From Saccharopolyspora rosea (GTDB lineage Bacteria; Actinomycetota; Actinomycetes; Mycobacteriales; Pseudonocardiaceae): a stretch of DNA of 64,000 nucleotides. Positions 55,770-64,000 of the stretch are shown one piece after another. The notes under the pieces are model-generated. The model made no database searches. It was not told the origin of the DNA and was given only the letters and a program-made list of their open reading frames with translations. The position numbers and the translations under genes are program-made. How positions within the stretch are numbered: position 1 is the first letter of the stretch; the number at the start of each line of letters is the position of its first letter. The DNA lies in contig NZ_CP102826.1 of the NCBI RefSeq assembly GCF_025643595.1, forward strand, positions 1,798,001 to 1,862,000. Reading direction: 5' to 3'.

Positions 55770-56932
55770 CCCGGCCGCGCCTGCTCGGCCTCGGCATCGC
55801 GCTCCTGCTGGTGGTCACCGCCGGCCTGTGGTGGCTGTTCTCCGGCGCTGGAACGCGGATCACCGCCTACTTCGACCGCGCCGTGGGCCTGTACCCCGGC
55901 TCGGCCGTGCGGGTCCTCGGCGTCAAGGTCGGCACGATCGACCGCGTGCAACCCCGGGGCGGCACCGTCCAGGTGGACATGCACGTCGACGACGGCACCA
56001 GGGTCCCCGCCGGTGCCAAGGCGGTCGTCGTCGCGCCCAGCCTGGTCAGCGACCGCTACGTGCAGCTCACCCCGGCCTACTCCGGCGGCCCGGAACTGGC
56101 CTCGGGCGCCGTCCTCGGCCGCGACCGCACCGCCACGCCCGCCGAACTCGACGACCTCTACCGCAGCGCGAACGCGCTCGCCCAGGCGCTCGGCCCGGAC
56201 GGCGCCAACCGCGACGGCGCGCTGTCCGACGTCATCGGCAGCACGGCGGGGGCGCTGCGCGGCAACGGCAAGGACCTCAACACCACGATCAAGCAGCTCG
56301 GCGACCTCGCGGGCACGCTGCAGGACAACCAGGGCGACCTGTTCTCCACAGTGGACAACCTGAACAAGTTCACCGCGACGCTGGCCGCCAGCGACCAGCA
56401 GATCCGCGAGTTCTCCGGGCGCGTCGACGACGTGACCGGGTTCCTCGCCCGCGACCGGCAGGACATGGCCGCCGCGCTCAGCTCGATGTCCGTCTCGCTG
56501 GACGAGGTGTCCCGGTTCATCAAGGACAACAGGCAGCTCGTCTCGTCCAACGTGCACAACCTGACCGGTGTCACGCAGGCCCTGGTCGACCAGCGCAAGG
56601 CGCTGTCGGAAGTGCTCGACCTCGCCCCGCTCGGCGCGACGAACTTCCTCAACGCCTACGACGCCGCCTCCGGCACCGTCGCCGTGCACGGCCAGCTCAA
56701 CGAGCTGACCTTCCCGCCGGTGCTCATGGTGTGCAAGCTCGTCGAGAACAGCACGCCGGAACCGGTTCCGCAGGCGCTCAAGGACGCCTGCGACAAGCTC
56801 GCGCCGATGATCGACGGCGCGCTCAAACTCCCGTCGGTCGGCGAGACGATGTACTACCTCCAGCAGGGCAAGGCGCCGCCGCTGCCGCTGCCGCTGGTCG
56901 AGGAGTCCCGGAAAGCGGAGGGACACCCGTGA
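55766..56932 (+). CDS. mce4D: Mce4D, MlaD-domain transport protein
   Basis: A 388-residue Mce protein with the anchor LLGLGIALLLVVTAGLWWLF, the MlaD domain (about 28-110; PGSAVRVLGVKVGTIDRVQP) and a coiled-coil-like helical part (about 150-290). The C-terminal region FPPVLMVCKLVENSTPEPVP holds a Cys pair with the later KDACDKLAP. ATG 55766 is led by GGTGGAGG in the mce4C end and overlaps its stop by four bases. Part of the same hexameric shuttle. Confidence 0.9.
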   Translation: MTRPRLLGLGIALLLVVTAGLWWLFSGAGTRITAYFDRAVGLYPGSAVRVLGVKVGTIDRVQPRGGTVQVDMHVDDGTRVPAGAKAVVVAPSLVSDRYVQLTPAYSGGPELASGAVLGRDRTATPAELDDLYRSANALAQALGPDGANRDGALSDVIGSTAGALRGNGKDLNTTIKQLGDLAGTLQDNQGDLFSTVDNLNKFTATLAASDQQIREFSGRVDDVTGFLARDRQDMAAALSSMSVSLDEVSRFIKDNRQLVSSNVHNLTGVTQALVDQRKALSEVLDLAPLGATNFLNAYDAASGTVAVHGQLNELTFPPVLMVCKLVENSTPEPVPQALKDACDKLAPMIDGALKLPSVGETMYYLQQGKAPPLPLPLVEESRKAEGHP

Positions 56933-58080
56933 TCCGCCTCGCCGCCGCGCTGCTCGCCGTGCTGCTCGCATCCGGTTGCGGCACGGGAGGCTTCTCCGGT
57001 CTCTACAACGCGCCGCTGCCCGGCGGCGCCGACCTCGGGCCGCACCCGTACCGGGTCACCGCGCGCTTCGCCGACGTGCTGGACCTGGTGCCGCAGAACA
57101 GCGTCAAGGTCAACGACGTCGCCGTCGGCCGGGTGGAGCGCATCGACCTCAGCCGGGACAACACCACGGCAGTGGTCACCATGGCGGTCAACGGCGACGT
57201 GCGGCTGCCCGCGAACGCCGACGCCCGGCTGCGCCAGTCCAGCCTGCTCGGTGAGAAGTTCGTCGAACTCGCCGCACCGACCGGCCGGCCCGCGCGCGGC
57301 GAACTGCGCGACGGCGCGGTCATCCCGTTGGAGCGCACCAACCGCAACCCGCAGGTGGAAGAGGTCCTCGGCGCGTTGTCGATGCTGCTCAACGGCGGGG
57401 GAGTGGGCCAGCTGCAGGACATCGTCCGGGAGCTCAACCACGCGTTCACCGGCAACGAGGCGCAGATCCGCTCGCTGCTGGGCGATCTCGACGAGACCGT
57501 GACGCGGCTGGACGCCCAGCGGGCGAACATCACCCGCGCCATCGACGCGCTGAACCGGCTGTCCGGGACGCTGCGCGGGCAGACCGGTCAGGTGGCCAAC
57601 GCGCTGGACGACCTCGGCCCGGGGCTGAAGGTCCTGGACGACCAGCGCGGCCAGCTCGTCGGCATGCTCCAGGCCCTGGACCAGCTGTCCGGGGTGGCGG
57701 TGCGGACCGTCGACGCGAGCCGCGACGACCTCGTCGGCGACCTGCGGGCGCTCGGGCCGACGCTGCAGAAGCTCGCCGACACCGGGACCCAGCTGCCCGC
57801 CGCGATCGGGTACCTGGCCACCTACCCGTTCCCGGAGTACGCGATGAAGCCGCTCAAGGGCGACTTCGTCAACGCCGACGTCCGCTTCGACCTGGACCTG
57901 AGTTCGATCGTGCAGAACCTGGCGCGCTCGTCCGGGCCGCTGATCCCCATCCCGGGCCTGTCCGACTCCGGCCAGTCCAAGACCGGTCAGCAGCCGGGGC
58001 GCACGCCCCCGGAGTCGCAGTCCCCGACACCGCAGGCCCCGGGGCTACCGCTGCCGCTGCCGCTGGGAGGTGGTCGGTGA
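56929..58080 (+). CDS. mce4E: Mce4E lipoprotein (LprN-type)
   Basis: A 383-residue Mce protein, the lipid-anchored member: signal AALLAVLLASGC at residues about 5-17 has a lipobox with the Cys to be acylated, instead of the membrane span of the other members. The MlaD domain follows (about 38-118; VPQNSVKVNDVAVGRVERID), then the helical domain, and a Pro/Gln-rich tail (about 345-383). GTG 56929 is in a GTGA overlap with mce4D. It equals LprN of the M. tuberculosis mce4 operon. Confidence 0.9.
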   Translation: MIRLAAALLAVLLASGCGTGGFSGLYNAPLPGGADLGPHPYRVTARFADVLDLVPQNSVKVNDVAVGRVERIDLSRDNTTAVVTMAVNGDVRLPANADARLRQSSLLGEKFVELAAPTGRPARGELRDGAVIPLERTNRNPQVEEVLGALSMLLNGGGVGQLQDIVRELNHAFTGNEAQIRSLLGDLDETVTRLDAQRANITRAIDALNRLSGTLRGQTGQVANALDDLGPGLKVLDDQRGQLVGMLQALDQLSGVAVRTVDASRDDLVGDLRALGPTLQKLADTGTQLPAAIGYLATYPFPEYAMKPLKGDFVNADVRFDLDLSSIVQNLARSSGPLIPIPGLSDSGQSKTGQQPGRTPPESQSPTPQAPGLPLPLPLGGGR

Positions 58081-59234
58081 TGTTCAGCCGCAAGACCAAG
58101 GTGCGGCTCGGGCTGTTCCTGGTGATCGCGGTCATCGGCATCGGCTACACCGGTGCTCGCTACGCCGGGCTGGACCGGTTCGTCGGAGCGAGCGGCTACA
58201 CCGTCACGGCCGAACTGCCCGACTCCGGCGGGTTGTTCACCAACGCCGAGGTCACCTACCGCGGGGTCGCCGTGGGCCGGGTCTCGGACATGCGCCTGAC
58301 GCGCACCGGCATGGCCGCCGAGCTGCACATCGACGACTCCGCCCCGCCGATCCCGGCGTCGGCGCGCGCCGTGGTCGCCAACCGCTCCGCGGTCGGCGAG
58401 CAGTACCTCGACCTGCGGCCGGGCGACGACCGGGGCCCCTACCTCGCGGCCGGAGCGGTCCTGCCGCAGGACCGCTCGGAAACCCCGCCCGCACCGGAGT
58501 CGCTGCTGCTCAACCTGGACCGCCTGGTCTCCAGCGTCCCCGTCGACGACATGCGCACCGTCGTCGACGAGGTGGGCACCGCCTTCAACGGCACCGGCGG
58601 CGACCTGCAACGCCTGCTGGACGCCACCGGGTCGGTGACCCGCACGGCGCAGCAGCACCTGCCGCAGACCACCGGCCTGCTCGACAACAGCGACGTCGTG
58701 CTGCGCACCCAGCAGGACCAGGCCGAGCACATCGAATCGTTCAGCAGCGGCATCCGGGACCTGTCCGACCAGCTCAAGCGGTCCGACCCCGACCTGCGCC
58801 GACTGATCCGCAACGCGCCGACCGCCGGTCGCGAGGTGGACGGCCTGCTGCGCGACACCGGCACCGACTTCGGCGTGGTGGTCGCCAACATGCTCACCAC
58901 CATGAAGATCACCGAGGTCCGCCGTCCCGCGCTGGAGCAGACCCTGGTCGCGCTCCCGGTGGTCTCGGCGTTCTCGCACTCGGTGTCCCCGGACGGCCGC
59001 GGTCACCTCGGCCTGGTCTTCAACTTCTTCAACCCGATCGCCTGCACCCGCGGCTACGAGGGCACCCCGCGGCGCACGGGCAGCGACACCAGTCCGGGCC
59101 CGACGAACACCGACCTGCGCTGCGCCGAGCCACCGGACAGCCCGATCAGCGTCCGGGGCTCGCAGAACGCCCCACGAGCCCCGGTCCCGGACCCGGTCCC
59201 GCACCCGCCGCCGCTCGTGCTGCCCGGCGGCTGA
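58077..59234 (+). CDS. mce4F: Mce4F, MlaD-domain transport protein
   Basis: Last Mce protein, 385 residues. The anchor is VRLGLFLVIAVIGIGYTGAR, the MlaD domain (about 40-120) has NAEVTYRGVAVGRVSDMRL, and the helical domain follows. The tail is Pro-rich. GTG 58077 (GTGA overlap) is used; ATG 58080 directly after it is equally possible. In mycobacteria two mce-associated genes follow mce4F; here the operon stops and a convergent RidA gene begins at the next base. Confidence 0.9.
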   Translation: MMFSRKTKVRLGLFLVIAVIGIGYTGARYAGLDRFVGASGYTVTAELPDSGGLFTNAEVTYRGVAVGRVSDMRLTRTGMAAELHIDDSAPPIPASARAVVANRSAVGEQYLDLRPGDDRGPYLAAGAVLPQDRSETPPAPESLLLNLDRLVSSVPVDDMRTVVDEVGTAFNGTGGDLQRLLDATGSVTRTAQQHLPQTTGLLDNSDVVLRTQQDQAEHIESFSSGIRDLSDQLKRSDPDLRRLIRNAPTAGREVDGLLRDTGTDFGVVVANMLTTMKITEVRRPALEQTLVALPVVSAFSHSVSPDGRGHLGLVFNFFNPIACTRGYEGTPRRTGSDTSPGPTNTDLRCAEPPDSPISVRGSQNAPRAPVPDPVPHPPPLVLPGG

Positions 59235-59627
59235 TCAGCCGATGACGGCGTCCACCTCGACCTCGACGAGCCACTCCGGGTCGACGAACCGCGACACCTC
59301 GACGAACGTGCACGCGGGCCGCACCTCGGCGAACAGCTCGCCGTGCGCCCGCGCCGCCTCCTCCCACCGCGCGATGTCGGTGAGCATGATCCGCGTGCGC
59401 ACCACGTCGCCCAGCGAAGCACCCGCCTCGGCCAGCGCCCGCTCGGCGATCTCGAAGCACCGCACGGTCTGGCCGTGCACGTCCCCGGGGGCCGCCGTGG
59501 AACCGTTCTCGGCGATCGGCGCGGTCCCGGCCACGGCCACCTGGTTCCCGGCGCGCACCGCCCGCGAGAACCCGATCCGCGGCTCCAGCGGGGACCCCGA
59601 CGCCACGATCTGTCGCTCAACGCCCAT
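59235..59627 (-). CDS. RidA/YjgF family protein
   Basis: A 130-residue RidA-fold protein, a trimeric enzyme that usually hydrolyses reactive enamine/imine metabolites. Visible family landmarks are SRAVRAGNQVAVAGTAPIAE (about 24-43) and GDVVRTRIMLTDIARW (about 83-98), where the Arg is the carboxylate-binding residue, then FVEVSRFVDPEWLVEVEVDA. ATG 59627 is the start. It is tail-to-tail with mce4F with no gap, so read-through between the two is likely. Unrelated to steroid use as far as seen. Confidence 0.9.
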   Translation of the reverse strand: MGVERQIVASGSPLEPRIGFSRAVRAGNQVAVAGTAPIAENGSTAAPGDVHGQTVRCFEIAERALAEAGASLGDVVRTRIMLTDIARWEEAARAHGELFAEVRPACTFVEVSRFVDPEWLVEVEVDAVIG

Positions 59628-59728
59628 GCGCCGAGGATGCCACCCGGACGATCAGCGGGAGGGACCTTCCCGTCGAACGTGGTCGTCGTCATAACGCTCT
59701 GCGGCGTCCCGCGCACCAGACTGGGGCG

Positions 59729-60346
59729 GTGTTCGCGCAGTTGATGGTGGCAGTGGGCGTGCTGGCGTTGTTGACGGTCGTGCCCGGCCCGGACATGGCC
59801 GTGGTGACGAAGCGGGCGGTGTCGTCCGGCTGGGCCGACGGGTTGCGGACCGCCGGGGGGATCGCGGCCGGACTGCTCGTCTGGGGCGTGCTGACCGTCG
59901 CCGGGCTGGCCGCGGTGCTCGCCGCCTCCGCGGAGGCGTACCTGGTGGTGAAGGTGCTGGGCGCGGCGTACCTGCTGTTCCTCGGTGCGCAGGCGCTGTG
60001 GCGGAGCCGCCGCGGCGCCCCGGTGGCGGCGGAACCGGGCAGGCGGGTCTCGGGCGGGCCGTGGCGGACCGGTCTGGTCAGCAACGTGCTCAACCCGAAG
60101 ATCGCGGTGTTCTACACCAGCCTGCTGCCGACGCTGGCGCCGAGCGGTGTTCCCCCGGCGCTGGGCATGGCGCTGCTCGTGCTGCTGCACGCCGTCCTGA
60201 CCTCCGCGTGGCTCGCCGGGTACGTCTACCTGCTGCACCGCGCCCGGTCGGTGTTCGAACGACCCGGCGTGCGACGGGCGCTGGAGCGGGTCACGGGTGT
60301 CGTGCTGATCGGGTTCGGCATCCGGGTGGCAGCAGCGAGCAATTAG
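59729..60346 (+). CDS. LysE-family amino-acid exporter
   Basis: A 205-residue membrane protein of the LysE/RhtB exporter family, with about six hydrophobic spans. It starts MFAQLMVAVGVLALLTVVPG, then PDMAVVTKRAVSSGWADGLR, the family's conserved N-terminal segment, and GGPWRTGLVSNVLNPKIAVF near residue 110 is the second hallmark (NxxNPK). GTG 59729 is the start. Substrate unknown, probably an amino acid or related metabolite. Alone between the RidA gene and dnaK. Confidence 0.9.
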   Translation: MFAQLMVAVGVLALLTVVPGPDMAVVTKRAVSSGWADGLRTAGGIAAGLLVWGVLTVAGLAAVLAASAEAYLVVKVLGAAYLLFLGAQALWRSRRGAPVAAEPGRRVSGGPWRTGLVSNVLNPKIAVFYTSLLPTLAPSGVPPALGMALLVLLHAVLTSAWLAGYVYLLHRARSVFERPGVRRALERVTGVVLIGFGIRVAAASN

Positions 60347-60448
60347 CCCGGTCGGCAAGTGATTTTCCCACCACTTCCCCGATCTTCGCTCTCGGGTCCG
60401 CTGTGGACGGTCGGTGTCGGGCTGGCGTTCGCCCTGTTCACGACCAGG

Positions 60449-60477
60449 TGGACGCCTCGGGCGGGGTTTCCCATACT
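60449..60477 (+). promoter_or_regulatory. Possible sigma70-type promoter of dnaK
   Basis: TGGACG (60449-60454) and CATACT (60472-60477), 17 bp apart, each share four of six bases with -35/-10 consensus and lie 60 bp before the dnaK start. I see no HAIR (CTTGAGT-N7-ACTCAAG) or CIRCE element. Confidence 0.35.
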
Positions 60478-60536
60478 GAGGTCGAGGGGCCTCGCGGAAC
60501 CGGCTCGTGACCGGGCCGGTCGGAGAGGAGTGCGTG

Positions 60537-62384
<1,848 letters not shown>

Positions 62385-62391
62385 CCGGGGC

Positions 62392-62922
62392 ATGGACCGC
62401 ACGCGCCTGCCACTGCCCTTCGTGCCGGTGCTCGGCGGCCACCGGCCGCGCCCGGTCGACGCGCCCACCGGTCCCGAACGCCCGGCGACCGGGACCGGGG
62501 ACGCGGAACGGCTGCGCGCCGAACGCGACGAGTACCTGGACGCGCTGCGGCGGCTGGCCGCCGAGTTCGACAACTACCGCAAGCGGATGCTGCGCGAGCA
62601 GACCGCACACCTCGACCGCGCCGCCGAGGACGTGATCCGCCGCCTGCTGCCGGTGCTGGACACCCTGGAGCTGGGCGCCCGGCACGCCCCGGAGACCTTC
62701 GGACCGGTGCACCGGCAGCTGCTGGACAGCCTCGCCGCCGAGGGGCTGAGCACCGTCGACCCGCTCGGCGCGGAGTTCGACCCGGATGAGCACCAGGCCG
62801 CCGAGCACGACCCGGTGGTGCCCCTGCACCGCGCGCGACCCGTGGTCACCGCCGTGCTGCGGCCCGGTTACCGGCTGCGCGGCCGCCTGCTGCGGCCCGC
62901 GCTGGTGCGGGTCAGCGGGTGA
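62392..62922 (+). CDS. grpE: Nucleotide exchange factor GrpE
   Basis: A 176-residue GrpE, exchange factor for DnaK. The first 40 residues are Pro/Arg-rich and not conserved; the long helix starts near residue 40 (AERLRAERDEYLDALRRLAA) and includes EFDNYRKRMLREQT, the family signature. The C-terminal beta domain is FDPDEHQAAEHDPV and VTAVLRPGYRLRGRLLRPAL then VRVS, the best-conserved GrpE block. ATG 62392 is close behind dnaK. Its 3' end overlaps the convergent thiI by 11 bp. Confidence 0.92.
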   Translation: MDRTRLPLPFVPVLGGHRPRPVDAPTGPERPATGTGDAERLRAERDEYLDALRRLAAEFDNYRKRMLREQTAHLDRAAEDVIRRLLPVLDTLELGARHAPETFGPVHRQLLDSLAAEGLSTVDPLGAEFDPDEHQAAEHDPVVPLHRARPVVTAVLRPGYRLRGRLLRPALVRVSG

Positions 62923-64000
62923 CCGCCTCGCAGCTCGCGACCGGCGCCGAAGCCCCTTCGACCTCCATGACCTGCACGTTCGACAGCACCTGGGAGACCA
63001 GGTCGTCGACGCCGACGCGGGTTTCGACCTTGCTCAGCTGTTCGGTCGTGGTCCGGGTCGCCACGTGCGGCGGCATGATCAGGCTGCAGCAGTCCTCGTC
63101 CGGCAGCACCGAGATGTCGTAGGTGCCGATGCGCCGGGCCTCGGCGATGATCTCCTCCTTGTCCCAGGACACCAGCGGGCGCAGCATCGGCAGCGAACTG
63201 GCCTGCTCGGTGGTGGCCATGTTGCTCAGCGTCTGGCTGGACACCTGGCCGAGGCTGTCCCCGGTGATCAGCGCCCGCGCCCCGAGCCGCCGGGCCAGCT
63301 CGTCGGCGACCCGCACGAACAGCCGCCGCTGCGCGACGATCTGCAGCTGCCCCGCCCCGGCGGTGGCCAGCGCGCGCTGCGCCTTGCCGACCGGCACCAC
63401 GTGCAGCCGCGAGTCGGCCTGGAACCGGCTGAGCCGGCGCACCAGCGCGTAAGCCTTGTACGTCGAGGACGGACCGGTGAACGGCGCGCCGGTGAAGTGC
63501 ACGAAGTCGCAGCGCAGCCCGCGCCGCATCATCCGGTACGCGGCGACCGGGGAGTCGTAGCCGCCCGACAGCAGCGACAGCGCGTGACCGCTGCACCCGA
63601 CCGGCAGGCCGCCCTGGCCGCGCAGGTGCTCGACGGACACGAAGATCTCCCGCCAGTCGACCTCGACGACGACCTCGACCTCCGGATCGTCCAGGTCCAC
63701 CGGCCACCCCAGCCGATCGCACACATGCTGCCCGATGTGCGCGGCGACCTGGGAGGAGGTCATCCGGAAACCCTTGTCCCGGCGCCGCGCGCGGATGGCG
63801 AACCGGCGGACGTCGCCGCCGAAGCGCTCGCGCAGCATCCGCACGGCGGCGCGCGCCGCGTCCTCGGGGTCCTTGGACACCCGCACGCCCGGCTGCACGA
63901 CGCTGATCCCGATCACTTCCCGGGCCCGCTCGACCAGTTCGTCGATCGGACCGGAGGTGGTGAGCACCGCCACTCCCGAGCGCCGTTCGACGTGCACCCG
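62912..64000 (-). CDS. thiI: tRNA 4-thiouridine synthase ThiI, N-terminus outside window
   Basis: Sulfur-transfer enzyme that makes 4-thiouridine in tRNA and may supply sulfur for thiamine. About 362 residues are visible, and the frame is open at the right edge; the first residues (HVERRSGVAVLTTSG) correspond to about residue 35 of usual ThiI. The THUMP domain (about 1-140 here) is followed by the PP-loop LSLLSGGYDSPVAAYRMMRR and FVHFTGAPFTGPSSTYKAYA. There is no C-terminal rhodanese domain. An added C-terminal Cys pair occurs as DEDCCSLIM. It overlaps grpE at the 3' end. Confidence 0.92.
   Translation of the reverse strand, partial: RVHVERRSGVAVLTTSGPIDELVERAREVIGISVVQPGVRVSKDPEDAARAAVRMLRERFGGDVRRFAIRARRRDKGFRMTSSQVAAHIGQHVCDRLGWPVDLDDPEVEVVVEVDWREIFVSVEHLRGQGGLPVGCSGHALSLLSGGYDSPVAAYRMMRRGLRCDFVHFTGAPFTGPSSTYKAYALVRRLSRFQADSRLHVVPVGKAQRALATAGAGQLQIVAQRRLFVRVADELARRLGARALITGDSLGQVSSQTLSNMATTEQASSLPMLRPLVSWDKEEIIAEARRIGTYDISVLPDEDCCSLIMPPHVATRTTTEQLSKVETRVGVDDLVSQVLSNVQVMEVEGASAPVASCEAVTR

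Overview
The window is a GC-rich actinobacterial chromosome segment. Its gene content and its preference for GTG starts and 4-bp ATGA/GTGA gene overlaps fit the Pseudonocardiales or another mycolata-like actinomycete; I cannot name the species. Most of it (about 1.9-59.2 kb) is a cholesterol/steroid catabolic and import island. Many of its proteins match the M. tuberculosis KstR regulon (Rv3492c-Rv3574 region) closely, judged by recall of family sequences and gene order, not by a search.

Layout. 1-1.7 kb: MarR regulator plus MFS exporter, entering from the left edge. 1.9-2.65 kb: kstR, the steroid repressor, with a KstR box. 2.7-7.7 kb: an unusual glycosyltransferase / methyltransferase / terpene-cyclase-like operon, an IS5-family element nested in an intergenic repeat, and a second methyltransferase. 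7.8-14.8 kb: fadE34, then the complete igr-type side-chain module fadE28-fadE29-chsH2-chsH1-ltp2. 15.1-21.7 kb: small unknown genes, the ring-degradation genes kshA and kstD, a KstD-like flavoprotein and hsaC. 21.8-24.1 kb: a less GC-rich accessory pocket with an XRE regulator and tiny Cys-rich proteins. 24.2-29.2 kb: a glutamine-cyclotransferase-like lipoprotein, fadD3, fadA5 and cyp125. 29.5-36.8 kb: an NTF2-like protein, two flavin/F420-type oxidoreductases, ltp3, ltp4, a double DUF35 protein and an acyl-CoA synthetase. 36.9-38.1 kb: DUF397 and other small genes. 38.2-45.9 kb: echA19, fadD19, a nitronate-monooxygenase-like enzyme, fadD17, fadE27 and fadE26. 46.3-59.2 kb: an alcohol dehydrogenase, hsd4A, an aldehyde dehydrogenase, an SDR, then a full mce4 steroid importer operon (yrbE4A-yrbE4B-mce4A-F). 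59.2-64 kb: ordinary genes (RidA, LysE, dnaK-grpE, thiI).

How it works together. Mce4 imports sterol. CYP125, probably with the ADH and ALDH, oxidises C26. FadD19 and FadD17 activate the side chain. FadE26/27, FadE34, FadE28/29, EchA19, Hsd4A, FadA5, ChsH1/H2 and Ltp2 shorten it. KshA, KstD and HsaC attack the rings, and FadD3 activates the C/D-ring propionate. At least fourteen sites matching or nearly matching TNNAACNNGTTNNA lie at the promoters, so KstR probably controls nearly everything from 2.6 to 59 kb. Absent from the window are kshB, hsaA, hsaB, hsaD, the 3-beta-HSD and kstR2.

The least explained features are a family of six modular, hairpin-rich intergenic repeats, all in the same orientation, whose ends resemble the IS5 element's terminal repeats and which show compensatory stem changes; the glycosyltransferase/cyclase-like operon sharing a KstR-box promoter with kstR; and several tiny cysteine-rich proteins coupled to larger genes.
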